Shown: piece after piece, positions 50,479 through 57,970 of the stretch
Layout: every line of letters starts with the position of its first letter
Position numbering within the stretch: the first letter of the stretch is position 1
NCBI GenBank assembly: GCA_036378175.1
Contig: DASUWY010000016.1
Span: 1 to 64,000, forward strand
DNA length: 64,000 nucleotides
Reading direction: 5' to 3'
DNA from: Thermoleophilaceae bacterium
GTDB lineage: Bacteria > Actinomycetota > Thermoleophilia > Solirubrobacterales > Thermoleophilaceae
The notes under the pieces: generated by a model
Databases searched by the model: none
The model's input: only the letters and a program-made list of their open reading frames with translations
Told to the model about the DNA's origin: nothing
Made by a program: the position numbers and the translations under genes

Positions 50479-50931
50479 ATGAGCGAGGCGCCGATCCTGA
50501 TCTGCTTCGACGGCTCGGACGAGGCCAAGCACGCGATCGAGCAGGCCGGGGCGATCCTCGCCGGCGGACGAGCGATCGTGCTGAACACCTGGGAGCTGCT
50601 CACCGTGCCGGTGGGCGGCTACGGCCTCGACCAGTTTGCGGCCGGCATCCCGGTGCAGGAAGTGGAAACGGCCACGCGCGACCGCGCAGAGAAGCTGGCC
50701 GCGGACGGTGCCGAGCTTGCCCGCGCAGCGGGCTTCGAAGCCGAGCCGGCGGTGGCGGAGGGCCCCCCGGCCGCCGCGATCGTGGATACGGCGAACGAGC
50801 GTGGCGCAAAGCTGATCGTGATCGGCTCGCGCGGCTACGGCGGGTTGAAGGGCTCGATGATGGGGAGCGTGTCGAACCAGGTGGTCCACCATGCCCCCTG
50901 CCCGGTGCTGGTGGTGAAGGCGGCCGATTAG
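50479..50931 (+). CDS. Universal stress protein (UspA family)
   Basis: A 150-residue single-domain USP. The ATP-binding pattern G-x2-G-x9-G-S is seen in IGSRGYGGLKGSMMGSVSNQV (IGSRGYGGLKGSMMGS). ILICFDGSDEAKHAIEQA is the typical N-terminal strand and helix. AGGGGTGAG gives a good ribosome-binding site. It is followed by the ArsR gene in the same direction, but that gene has its own control region. Confidence 0.93.
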   Translation: MSEAPILICFDGSDEAKHAIEQAGAILAGGRAIVLNTWELLTVPVGGYGLDQFAAGIPVQEVETATRDRAEKLAADGAELARAAGFEAEPAVAEGPPAAAIVDTANERGAKLIVIGSRGYGGLKGSMMGSVSNQVVHHAPCPVLVVKAAD

Positions 50932-50951
50932 TCGCTACCGCACTTCCCGGC

Positions 50952-50984
50952 TATCCTCGTTTTTGTTCGTCAAACGTCGAACAA
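50952..50984 (+). promoter_or_regulatory. ArsR promoter -10 with downstream operator palindrome
   Basis: TATCCT (50952-50957) is a plausible -10. The dyad TTGTTCG-N8-CGAACAA (50963-50984) lies at and after the expected transcription start and just before the GTG. ArsR proteins repress their own genes from such sites. Confidence 0.6.
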
Positions 50985-50993
50985 GCCAACGGA

Positions 50994-51302
50994 GTGAGGG
51001 ACCTCTACCACCCGAGACTCGAAGACGTTGATCTCGCCAACGTCCTCCACGCACTGAGCGACCCTGTTCGGCTTGAAATCGTGCGGGTGCTGGCGACGAG
51101 CGGCGAGGTGGCCTGCAGCTCCCTGAACGGCCATCTCTCGAAGAGCACGATGTCCCATCACTTCAAGGTCCTGCGCGAGGCCGGCGTAACGCATACCCGT
51201 GCAAATGGGACCAAAAGGCTGATGTCGCTACGGCGCGACGAGCTCGAACAAAGGTTCCCGGGCGTACTAACGTCCATCCTTCAGTCGTCCAAAGCTGCAT
51301 AA
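50994..51302 (+). CDS. ArsR-family winged-helix regulator
   Basis: A 102-residue ArsR-like protein: LHALSDPVRLEIVRVLAT, SLNGHLSKSTMSHHFKVLREAGV (recognition helix) and the beta-wing VTHTRANGTKRLMSLR. There are two Cys/His-containing spots (VACSSLNG, MSHHFK), but no clear ELCVCDL metal motif, so it may sense something other than arsenite, or act in stress control. Start GTG 50994. An operator-like dyad precedes it. Confidence 0.88.
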   Translation: MRDLYHPRLEDVDLANVLHALSDPVRLEIVRVLATSGEVACSSLNGHLSKSTMSHHFKVLREAGVTHTRANGTKRLMSLRRDELEQRFPGVLTSILQSSKAA

Positions 51303-51391
51303 AAGTCGTTCTTATCGGGAACTCCCGAAGGCTTTAGTGGCGCTTTAGCGAAACCAATCACTCTTTCCGTCGTTCTTACTTACGGAAGAGA

Positions 51392-51418
51392 AGCACGAAC
51401 ATGCTTTCGTGCTATAAT
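51392..51418 (+). promoter_or_regulatory. Extended -10 promoter of the sigma gene with LexA-like box
   Basis: TATAAT (51413-51418) is preceded by TG at -15/-14 (TGCTATAAT), the only perfect TATAAT recognised. AGCACGAA (51392-51399) and TTCGTGCT (51406-51413) form a dyad that contains CGAAC-ATGC-TTTCG, one mismatch from the Gram-positive LexA box CGAAC-N4-GTTCG. The site overlaps the -35/-10 spacer, so a repressor here would block transcription. Confidence 0.6.
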
Positions 51419-51453
51419 TCGACGCACATCGAACTTTGGAACCGAAAGAGGCC

Positions 51454-52365
51454 GTGACGACTACTTTGACGAAGCTGCCCGTCTCCGAGACGGGGTTTGA
51501 GACTGAAACCGAGAAGAGCGCCGGCAAGGGCTGGCAGGACGAGGGCGGCCTCGACTCCCTGCAGCAGTTCCTTAACGAGGCGCGGCGTTACCCCCTGCTC
51601 ACCGCCGCTGAGGAAATCGAGCTGGCCAAGCGGATCGAGCGCGGCGACATGGCGGCCAAGGACCGGATGATCAATTCGAATCTCCGCCTGGTCGTTTCGA
51701 TCGCGAAGAAGTACCAGGGCCAGGGCCTCACCCTCGGCGACCTGATCCAGGAGGGCGTGATCGGGCTGATTCGCGCTGCCGAGAAGTTCGACTGGCGGCG
51801 TGGCTTCAAGTTCTCCACCTACGCGACGCTGTGGATCCGTCAGGCGATCCAGCGCGGGCTGCACAACACCTCGCGCACGATTCGGATGCCGGTTCACATC
51901 GCCCAGCGCGAGCGCAAGATCTCGCGTGTGGAGCGTGAGCTGAACGTGAAGCTCGGCCGTGAGCCCTCGATCGAGGAGATCGCCGAAGTGGCGGAGCTCC
52001 CGATTGAGGAGGTCGAGGAGATCAAGAAGGCATCGCAGCCGATGGCGAGCCTCGATCAGCCTGTGGGCGACGACGGCGACAGCGCATTTGGCGACTTCCT
52101 GAGCTCCGACAAGCCGGAGCCGCAGGAAGAGGTCGTGATGAACTTCCGCGACGAGGCGGTCCGCAAGGCGCTCGACAAGCTGCCCGAGCGTGAGCGCGAC
52201 GTCGTGGAGCTGCGCTTCGGCGTGGGGCTCGCTGAGCCCACCCCGCTGCGGGAGACCGGCCGCGTGCTCGGCATGTCCGCCGAGCGGGTGCGCCAGCTCG
52301 AGGAGCGGGCGCTGCGCCAGCTGGCCGAGAGCGGCGACCTCGACTCGCTGCGCGAGGCGGCTTAA
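51454..52365 (+). CDS. Principal-type RNA polymerase sigma factor (RpoD/SigA-like)
   Basis: A 303-residue sigma-70 factor. Region 1.2 ([21 protein letters not shown]), region 2 ([42 protein letters not shown]), region 3 ([19 protein letters not shown]) and region 4.2 ([19 protein letters not shown]) are intact. It lacks the long N-terminal region 1.1 of many RpoD proteins, so it may be the main factor of this lineage or a close group 2 paralogue. GTG 51454 has GAGG just upstream; a TTG at 51436 is an alternative start. Its promoter has a perfect TATAAT. Confidence 0.93.
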   Translation: MTTTLTKLPVSETGFETETEKSAGKGWQDEGGLDSLQQFLNEARRYPLLTAAEEIELAKRIERGDMAAKDRMINSNLRLVVSIAKKYQGQGLTLGDLIQEGVIGLIRAAEKFDWRRGFKFSTYATLWIRQAIQRGLHNTSRTIRMPVHIAQRERKISRVERELNVKLGREPSIEEIAEVAELPIEEVEEIKKASQPMASLDQPVGDDGDSAFGDFLSSDKPEPQEEVVMNFRDEAVRKALDKLPERERDVVELRFGVGLAEPTPLRETGRVLGMSAERVRQLEERALRQLAESGDLDSLREAA

Positions 52366-52394
52366 AAGACACCCAACTCAACCCGAGTTGCGAG

Positions 52395-52418
52395 ACGGGC
52401 GGCCTCCGGGCCGCCCGT
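52395..52418 (+). terminator. Hairpin terminator after the sigma gene
   Basis: ACGGGCGGCC and GGCCGCCCGT form a perfect 10-bp stem with loop TCCG, followed by TCTCGTT. The weak T-run is usual in such GC-rich genomes. It lies between the sigma gene and convergent azlD and may serve both. Confidence 0.7.
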
Positions 52419-52433
52419 TCTCGTTCCGTGGGG

Positions 52434-52739
52434 CTAGATCGCCCGGATGATGGCCGCCGTGGCGGCGGCTACGACCACCGTTACGAGCAGCGGCGCCCGC
52501 AGCGCGATCGGGATGGCGGCGGCCGCCAGGCCCGCCGCGCGGGCGTCGAGCACGAGCTTGTGGTCACCGCCGAAGGTGTTGCTCACCACGAGCGCGGCGA
52601 GCATCACGGGGGCCAGCAGCTCGATCATCCCGGTTATCCGCGCCGGCAGCTGCCGGCCGCCGAGCAGCAGGGTGCCGGCGGATTTGATCGCGATCGTGGC
52701 CACTCCGACGATCACCACGGCCGCCCAGGTAGCGCTCAT
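52434..52739 (-). CDS. azlD: Branched-chain amino-acid exporter small subunit AzlD
   Basis: A 101-residue membrane protein with about three to four helices: MSATWAAVVIVGVATIAIKS, LLLGGRQLPARITGMIELLAPVMLAALV, and a hydrophobic C-terminus. Size and pairing match AzlD, the small partner of AzlC in export of branched-chain amino acids. Its ATG overlaps the azlC stop (ATGA). An upstream extension of the frame over azlC was rejected. Confidence 0.88.
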   Translation of the reverse strand: MSATWAAVVIVGVATIAIKSAGTLLLGGRQLPARITGMIELLAPVMLAALVVSNTFGGDHKLVLDARAAGLAAAAIPIALRAPLLVTVVVAAATAAIIRAI

Positions 52740-53449
52740 GGCAGCTCCTCCGCGATCGTCTCGGCCGGGGCCCAGCCGCGATCCTCGTCGGGCTTGCGCC
52801 GCCAGCCGAGAACACACGCGAGGCAGGCGACGATCAGCGGCACGCCGGGCTTGGCGAATGGGGTGACGATGAGGGCGATGGCCCCTCCCGCGGCGGCGGC
52901 CACGGCGGCGCGGCGGGAGCGGATCTGGCCGACGAGCAGGGCCAGGAAGAGCGCGGGGAACGCGGCGTCGAGGCCGAGCTTGTTCGGGTCGCCGATCAGG
53001 TCACCCGCCAGCACCCCGATCGTGGTGCCCACCACCCACGACGCGTAGAGCAGCGTTCCGGCGCCGATCAGGATCCCGCGGTCGAAGCGGCCGCCGCCCT
53101 GGTTCGACAGCGCCCACGACTCGTCCACCACTATCTGCGCCTCCACCAGGCGTTTGAGCCGGCCACCCCTCAGCGCGGAGGCCACCGACATGCCGATCGG
53201 GCCGTAGCGGGCGTTCAGCAGCAGGGCTGCGATGCAGGCCGCGGCCACTCCCCCGCCCGTGCCGAGCACCGACGTGACGGCGAACTGGGCGGAGCCCGCG
53301 AACGTGGTGATGGACATCACCACCGGCGCCAGGGAGCCCATCCCCGCCTCGCGCGCGAGCACGCCGAACGAGAGACCGAACACGCCGACGGCGACGGCGA
53401 ACGGCACCGCCACCCGAACACCGCGGCGGTAGCGATGCCAGAAGCCCAT
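52736..53449 (-). CDS. azlC: Branched-chain amino-acid exporter large subunit AzlC
   Basis: A 237-residue polytopic protein. PFAVAVGVFGLSFGVLAREAG, TFAGSAQFAVTSVLG and LLNARYGPIGMSVA are AzlC signatures. With AzlD it exports branched-chain amino acids or analogues. It starts at ATG 53449; TACTGT 11 nt upstream may be its -10. A 15-bp hairpin separates it from cpaB upstream. Confidence 0.92.
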   Translation of the reverse strand: MGFWHRYRRGVRVAVPFAVAVGVFGLSFGVLAREAGMGSLAPVVMSITTFAGSAQFAVTSVLGTGGGVAAACIAALLLNARYGPIGMSVASALRGGRLKRLVEAQIVVDESWALSNQGGGRFDRGILIGAGTLLYASWVVGTTIGVLAGDLIGDPNKLGLDAAFPALFLALLVGQIRSRRAAVAAAAGGAIALIVTPFAKPGVPLIVACLACVLGWRRKPDEDRGWAPAETIAEELP

Positions 53450-53467
53450 AACCGTCCCTGACAGTAC

Positions 53468-53503
53468 CTAGTGTCCTGAGTCGGGAATGACTCAGGACAC
53501 TAG
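53468..53503. terminator. 15-bp perfect hairpin between cpaB and azlC
   Basis: CTAGTGTCCTGAGTC (53468-53482) and GACTCAGGACACTAG (53489-53503) pair around GGGAAT. The stem includes the cpaB stop codon. No T-run follows on the minus strand, where the azlC -10 candidate comes next. Probably ends the two-component/cpaB transcript. Confidence 0.65.
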
Positions 53504-54174
53504 AGCTGCCTCCCGCCGATGCTCAGCCTGCCTGCGCCGCCGCGGTCGCCCCTCGGGCGCGGAAGGAGGCGCACCTCCTGCGCGAAGTTCTGTGCGGCGG
53601 TGAGGTACACCGCCTGGCGCACTGTCACGCGCAGCGTCGCGATCAGATGGTCCGACTGGTCGCCGCTCCCCTGACGCACCCCCAGGAGCTGCACGTCCTG
53701 GAGGGCCAGACTCGTTCGGCCGGCGCCGCCGCCCTTGCCCGTGGTGACGAGCACGTCCACGCGCGCGCCGGGTCCGCCGAGCTCGGCCGCCCCGGTGTTC
53801 GACACGTTCACGTCCAGCGCGCGCTCGCCCGGGGCAAGCGTGGGTGCGCCGCTGCCGGCGCTGCTCGGGCTGGCCAGCGCCGACGCCGTGACGTACGCGC
53901 CGCGCGGCACCGGTACGGCCGCCCGAAGCCCGAGCGCATCGGCGTCCGAGCGAAGGGCGTCGGGCGGCAGGTACCGCGCCGGCAATTGCCGCAGCTGAAC
54001 GTCTCCCCGCCCAACGCGCTTGCCAGGCGCGATGTCGGTGCGGGCCACGAGCGCGGAGGTGAGCGGGCCAACGCTCTTCTGGATACGGCGCTCCTTGCTG
54101 CGGACATCCGAGGCCGCGAGCCAGCCGCTCAACAGAGCGAGCGCGAGCGTGATCGCCAGGCGGCGGCGGCTCAT
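53500..54174 (-). CDS. cpaB: Flp pilus protein CpaB (RcpC), SAF domain
   Basis: A 224-residue protein with an N-terminal hydrophobic anchor (LAITLALALLSGWLAASDV), then a SAF domain (VARTDIAPGKRVGRGDVQLRQLP) and an RcpC-like domain (VDVLVTTGKGGGAGRTSLALQDVQLLGV). Such proteins assemble Flp pili at the envelope. It overlaps the histidine kinase gene by ATGA and is the third gene of a regulator-kinase-cpaB operon, 11 kb from cpaF-tadB-tadC. CpaB assignment rests on SAF plus the RcpC domain. Confidence 0.8.
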   Translation of the reverse strand: MSRRRLAITLALALLSGWLAASDVRSKERRIQKSVGPLTSALVARTDIAPGKRVGRGDVQLRQLPARYLPPDALRSDADALGLRAAVPVPRGAYVTASALASPSSAGSGAPTLAPGERALDVNVSNTGAAELGGPGARVDVLVTTGKGGGAGRTSLALQDVQLLGVRQGSGDQSDHLIATLRVTVRQAVYLTAAQNFAQEVRLLPRPRGDRGGAGRLSIGGRQL

Positions 54175-54776
54175 GGCTCGGCTGCCGGCAGCTCAACGCT
54201 CGCCAGCACCTGATCCCCCGCGGCCGTGAAGCCGAACCGGCCGCCCACGTCCTCCACCGCGCGGGCCGCGATCGCGAGCCCGCGGCCGCGATTCGCCACC
54301 TCCACTCGCAAGCGCCCGGCTCGCCACACGCCCCGCAGCACAACGTTCCCGTCGCCATGCTCGACAGCGTTCGAGAGCAGGTTCCCGAGTGCCTGCGACA
54401 CGCGAGCGGGATCGGCGTCCACTGGTGCGTGGCCCGCGCGCCAGTCGAGCGTGACCTGCGCGCCGGTGCCGGCCCAAGAGGAGGCGGCGCGCCGCGCGAG
54501 CTGCCCCATATCCAGCCGCTCGAGCCGCGCGGGTGCGCGCCGGCCACGTCGCGCCTCCGTTAGGTCGGCGAGCGCGATCCGGGCGCGCTCGAGCTGCCCC
54601 TCGATCACGGACGTCTCCACCGCACGCCGGCGCGCCGCCGCGAGCGTGAGTGCCGCCAGAGGGCCGCGGAGCTCGTGTTCCGCGCACGCCACGAGCTGCA
54701 GGCGCCGCCTCAGGCGCGCCACGTAACACGCAGCGGCCAGCGCCAGCGTCCAGCCGCTGAGAGCAGCGGCCGTCAC
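54171..54776 (-). CDS. Small histidine kinase without sensor domain
   Basis: A 201-residue kinase: one N-terminal membrane segment (ALSGWTLALAAACYVA), HisKA with His34 (ACAEHELRGPLAAL), and a short HATPase with Asn136 (LGNLLSNAVEHGDG). The G1 box reads VANRGRGL, with Asn where Asp normally contacts the adenine, and the G2 region is poor, so ATP binding may be weak. It has no separate sensor domain. The GTG start overlaps the regulator gene stop (GTGA). Confidence 0.82.
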   Translation of the reverse strand: MTAAALSGWTLALAAACYVARLRRRLQLVACAEHELRGPLAALTLAAARRRAVETSVIEGQLERARIALADLTEARRGRRAPARLERLDMGQLARRAASSWAGTGAQVTLDWRAGHAPVDADPARVSQALGNLLSNAVEHGDGNVVLRGVWRAGRLRVEVANRGRGLAIAARAVEDVGGRFGFTAAGDQVLASVELPAAEP

Positions 54777-55477
54777 AGCTCCTCCGTGAGCCGGTAGCCC
54801 ACGCCGCGCACGGTGATCACCAGCGGACGTGGCGAGCCCGCGAGCTTGCGCCGCAGCCTGCACGCGTGAGCGTCGAGAGTGCGGGTGGCGCCTGGTACCT
54901 GGAAGCCCCACACCTCGCGCAGCAGTTCAGCCTTGAGGAAGACACGCGTGGGATCGCTGGCGAGCTTCTGCAGCAACGAGAACTCCTTGGCCGACAGGTC
55001 CACCGGCTTGCCGGCGAGCGAGACCCGGCGCGTGAGAGGGTCGAGCGCGAGGTCCGCCACGCGGATCGCGCCGCGCTGGCTGCGCCCATCCGCGCGGCGC
55101 AGCACCGCTCGGATGCGGGCGACCAGCTCTGGATAGGAGAACGGCTTTGCCACGTAATCGTCCGCTCCGCGCGCCAGGCCGCGCACACGGTCGACGTCCG
55201 ACGCGCGCCCGCTCACCACGATTACGGGCAGCGCCGGATCCACGCGCGAGGCGAGGCCGTCCGCCGCGCGCACCCTGTCGAGCAGCTCGAGGCCGCTCCC
55301 GTCCGCGAGTCCGAGGTCGAGCAGGAGCAGCGCAGGGTGGCGCAGCTCGAGCGCGCGCCAGCCCTCGCCCGCCCCACTGGCCGTGACCACGCGGAAGCCG
55401 TCGGCGGTGAGGTTGTCGGCGAGGAAGCCGGCCGTGGCCTCGTCGTCCTCGAGGAGCAGCAGCGTGCGGGAGTCCAT
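54773..55477 (-). CDS. OmpR/PhoB-family response regulator
   Basis: A 234-residue regulator: receiver with phosphorylation site Asp54 (LLLLDLGLADG), acidic residues in LLEDDEAT, Lys in YVAKPFSY, and a C-terminal winged helix (LSAKEFSLLQKLASDP, TLDAHACRLRRKLAG, VRGVGYRL). It heads the operon regulator-kinase-cpaB and may control Flp pilus genes. The ATG has no Shine-Dalgarno; CCTTAA lies six nt upstream in an element shared with cpaF. Confidence 0.93.
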   Translation of the reverse strand: MDSRTLLLLEDDEATAGFLADNLTADGFRVVTASGAGEGWRALELRHPALLLLDLGLADGSGLELLDRVRAADGLASRVDPALPVIVVSGRASDVDRVRGLARGADDYVAKPFSYPELVARIRAVLRRADGRSQRGAIRVADLALDPLTRRVSLAGKPVDLSAKEFSLLQKLASDPTRVFLKAELLREVWGFQVPGATRTLDAHACRLRRKLAGSPRPLVITVRGVGYRLTEEL

Positions 55478-55483
55478 GCCCTG

Positions 55484-55513
55484 TTAAGGGCCGAGTGACC
55501 CAATTTCGCCCCC
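55484..55513 (-). promoter_or_regulatory. Tad-operon promoter-like element, copy at the two-component operon
   Basis: On the minus strand GGGGGCGAAATT (55513..55502), 12 nt, CCTTAA (55489..55484), six nt, ATG of the response regulator. Matches the element before cpaF at 42934-42964. Confidence 0.6.
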
Positions 55514-55559
55514 CCTTCGATGCAAGTGTGGTTGCACCCCTTCTAGAGGGGAAGGAATC

Positions 55560-56072
55560 GTGCTTAGAATGCCGACGCGCCCCGGGGTTCGGGCGTCTTT
55601 CGTCATGGACCACGGCACAACCAAGCGCGGGAACTACGAGTCCGGGTCGGACTACGTCCTCGAGTACGGGGAGCTCCGCTTCACCTTCAACGAGCGCGAC
55701 TTCACCGAGCGGGTGGAGCAGGCCGCGATGAAGCTCGGCTTCGTGGGCGGCCCGCTCGGCGCCGAGGAGCGCGAGGACATCGTGAACCTCACCGTGAACG
55801 GCGAGGTGCCGGAGCCGGCGTCCGACCTCGGCCACCACATCAACGCCTGCTGGCGCGAGCTGTCCGGGCCCTCCGAGCGGTCACTCGTGCATTGGCTGCG
55901 CAGGCTCGTGTTCCGCGGGGCGTGGCTCGACCAGCGCGTTAAGGAGGGCGAGCTCGAGATCGTGTTCGACGATGAGACCCACGCCTTCGGCTACGCGCAG
56001 CCGGACCGCGACTGGGAGCTCGTGGAGCTCTCCCCCGAGCCCTCCTGGGCCGGGGTGGCTTACCGCCGCTGA
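55560..56072 (+). CDS. Hypothetical protein, about 170 residues
   Basis: The product contains GNYESGSDYVLEYGELRFTFNERDFTERVEQAAMKLGFVGG (in part: GELRFTFNERDFTERVEQ), ACWRELSGPSERSLVHWLRR and VFDDETHAFGYAQPDRDWEL. It is acidic and soluble, without a recognised domain. GTG 55560 has GGAAGG a few nt upstream; ATG 55569 and ATG 55605 are alternatives. Divergent from the two-component operon. A strong hairpin follows the stop. Confidence 0.65.
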   Translation: MLRMPTRPGVRASFVMDHGTTKRGNYESGSDYVLEYGELRFTFNERDFTERVEQAAMKLGFVGGPLGAEEREDIVNLTVNGEVPEPASDLGHHINACWRELSGPSERSLVHWLRRLVFRGAWLDQRVKEGELEIVFDDETHAFGYAQPDRDWELVELSPEPSWAGVAYRR

Positions 56073-56085
56073 CGCACGCACGGGC

Positions 56086-56136
56086 CCACGCTCTTCACGT
56101 TATTCACGTATATCGTGGAAAAAGTGAAGAGCGTGG
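56086..56136. terminator. Bidirectional terminator, 13-bp stem
   Basis: CCACGCTCTTCAC (56086-56098) and GTGAAGAGCGTGG (56124-56136) pair perfectly around 25 nt that can pair further (TTCACG/CGTGGAA). It separates the hypothetical gene at 55560 from the convergent Rho-like gene. Confidence 0.7.
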
Positions 56137-56187
56137 CGTGAGCGCCGGGTTCGCGCCGTTCCGCCGTCTTCGTCCCAGCCTTCGGCG

Positions 56188-57270
56188 CTAGCTGAGCAGG
56201 TCCGCCCGGGTGGTCCCGGACGAAGCGCTGGTCGTGCCGCCGTCAAGCACGATCCGCGTGGTCGCCACGCGCAGTGGCTCCGCGCTCTCGCCCACGGCGG
56301 CGATCACGGTGAGCGAGCCGCCCTCCTCGACCTTGCGAGCAGCGCCGAAGACGCGCCGGGCGACGGCCGAGGGCAGCGCGTCCAGCGAGTCGACCACCAC
56401 AACGGCGTCGCGGCCCTGCTCGACCGCGCGCTTTGCGCGCTCCACAGCCATCTCCGCGACCTGCGCCTGCTCTTCCTGCGAGCCGTCAAAGGCGCCGCCC
56501 GCGACGGTTATTCCGCTCTCGCGCCGCCACTCGGTGACCTCCTCGGGCCGCACGCCCGCGAGCACCACCACGGGCTCGAGCTCGCCGCCTCCGAGCGACG
56601 AGACGATCCGCCGGAGCAGCGATGTGGCACCCGCGCCCGGCGGTCCCGCGATCGCCACGCGGGAGCCCTTGCCGAATGGCGCGTCCAGGCCGTCAGGACT
56701 CGGCAGCCGCTCGGTGGCGAACACCGCCGTGAGGTCCTCGAAGCGCGGCCGGTCGGCGGGCGGCTCCGGCTCCTGGCCGTTCACCGCGTCGATCCGCACG
56801 AGCGACGGGTAGCGTTCCGAGCGCCGCGGCGGCCTCACGGGCCCTGAGATCTCATCGCCGGCGCGCAGCTCGCAGCGGCGGATCTGCGCGGGTGAGACGT
56901 ACACGTCGTCACGCGAGTGCGAGAAAGGATCCGAGCGCATGAAGCCGCTGCCGTTCGGGAGGATGTCGAGCACGCCCGTGCGGACGTCTTCCTCCTCGGG
57001 CTCGGGCTCCGGTTCGGGCTCGGCCTCGGCCTCGGCCTCGGCCTCTTCTTCCTCCTCCTCGGCTTCGCGCTCCTCAACCACGGCCTCCGCCTCGGCGGCA
57101 CGGTCGCGCTCCGGCGGCTCGTCGCCGTCCTCGGGCTGGTCCTTGAGGATCGCCCCGATCAGCTCCTCCTTGCGCATCCGGCGAAAGCCCTCCACGCCGA
57201 GCTCCGACGCGATCGCGTGCAGATCGGCCAGCGGGCTCTGCTCGAGCTCTTTGCGGTCTAGGACTGACAT
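56188..57270 (-). CDS. Rho-like protein with lost ATPase residues
   Basis: A 360-residue Rho homologue (true Rho is usually 415 or more). Order: SAP-like N-terminal domain (ADLHAIASELGVEGFRRMRKEELIGAI), acidic repeat (60-94), an intact RNA-binding cold-shock domain (GVLDILPNGSGFMRS, DVYVSPAQIRRCELRAGDEI, GPVRPPRRSERYPSLVRI), then a RecA-like domain. Walker A is GPPGAGATS: the invariant Lys is Ala215. The catalytic Glu position before RPEEVT is Val240. The Q-loop segment and the region with the arginine finger are missing. It probably binds RNA but cannot translocate. It follows the transaldolase gene by 4 nt. Confidence 0.85.
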   Translation of the reverse strand: MSVLDRKELEQSPLADLHAIASELGVEGFRRMRKEELIGAILKDQPEDGDEPPERDRAAEAEAVVEEREAEEEEEEAEAEAEAEPEPEPEPEEEDVRTGVLDILPNGSGFMRSDPFSHSRDDVYVSPAQIRRCELRAGDEISGPVRPPRRSERYPSLVRIDAVNGQEPEPPADRPRFEDLTAVFATERLPSPDGLDAPFGKGSRVAIAGPPGAGATSLLRRIVSSLGGGELEPVVVLAGVRPEEVTEWRRESGITVAGGAFDGSQEEQAQVAEMAVERAKRAVEQGRDAVVVVDSLDALPSAVARRVFGAARKVEEGGSLTVIAAVGESAEPLRVATTRIVLDGGTTSASSGTTRADLLS

Positions 57271-57274
57271 GTGC

Positions 57275-57970
57275 TCAGTGCGTCGCGGCCGCGCGCGACT
57301 CAACGAGGCCGTTGAGCCATTCGCCGAACTCGGGCCGCTCCTTCCAGTCCGCCGCGAAGCGGTCGATGCCCGCGGTGGTGAGCGGGTGGTCGAGCATCTG
57401 GTGGAGCACCTTGGCCGGCACGGTGGACACCTCGCAACCGAGCCGCGCCGCGGTGACCACGTGCTCCGGGTGGCGCATCGAGGCAGCGAGCACCTGCGAC
57501 GTTGTGCCGCCCGGCCGCAGCGCCTCCACGATCTCGCGCACAACGTCGGTGGAGTTGATCGAGATGTCGTCGAGCCGGCCCATGAAGCAGGAGATGTAGG
57601 TGGCGCCCGCCTCGGCGGCAAGCAGCGCCTGGTTGGCGGAGAACACCAAAGTCATGTTGATCCGGATGCCGTCCTCCGACAGCGCGCGGCACGCGGCGAG
57701 ACCCGCCGTCGAGAAGGGCGTCTTGACGATCACGTGCTCGTGCAGCTCGGACAGCGCACGGCCCTCGGCGATCATGCCCTCCGCGTTGTCTGAGACCACC
57801 TCGGCGGAGACGGGGCCGTTCACGAGGTCGCAGATGCGGCGAATGATGTCGCCGGGATCGCCATCCTCCTTCGCGAGCAGCGAGGGATTCGTGGTTGCGC
57901 CGGAGAGGATGCCCCAGCCCGCGATCTCCTCCACTTCCGCGACGGAGCCCGTGTCGATAAAGAGCTTCAT
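57275..57970 (-). CDS. tal: Transaldolase, TalC/fructose-6-phosphate aldolase type
   Basis: A 231-residue class I aldolase-fold enzyme. Schiff-base Lys83 in VIVKTPFSTAG; FIDTGSVAEVEEIAGWGILSGATTNPSLLAKE (in part: GILSGATTNPSLLAKE) and GIRINMTLVFSANQALLAAEAG are family blocks. Small transaldolases of this type exchange dihydroxyacetone units in the pentose phosphate pathway; some act as F6P aldolases. The ATG overlaps the 2-phosphoglycerate kinase stop (ATGA), so sugar-phosphate genes are co-expressed here. Confidence 0.92.
   Translation of the reverse strand: MKLFIDTGSVAEVEEIAGWGILSGATTNPSLLAKEDGDPGDIIRRICDLVNGPVSAEVVSDNAEGMIAEGRALSELHEHVIVKTPFSTAGLAACRALSEDGIRINMTLVFSANQALLAAEAGATYISCFMGRLDDISINSTDVVREIVEALRPGGTTSQVLAASMRHPEHVVTAARLGCEVSTVPAKVLHQMLDHPLTTAGIDRFAADWKERPEFGEWLNGLVESRAAATH

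Noticed and set aside
50305-50892. 195-codon minus-strand frame over UspA
   Set aside because: Mostly antisense of UspA; only the last 31 codons after the GTG at 50397 have a ribosome-binding site and family resemblance.
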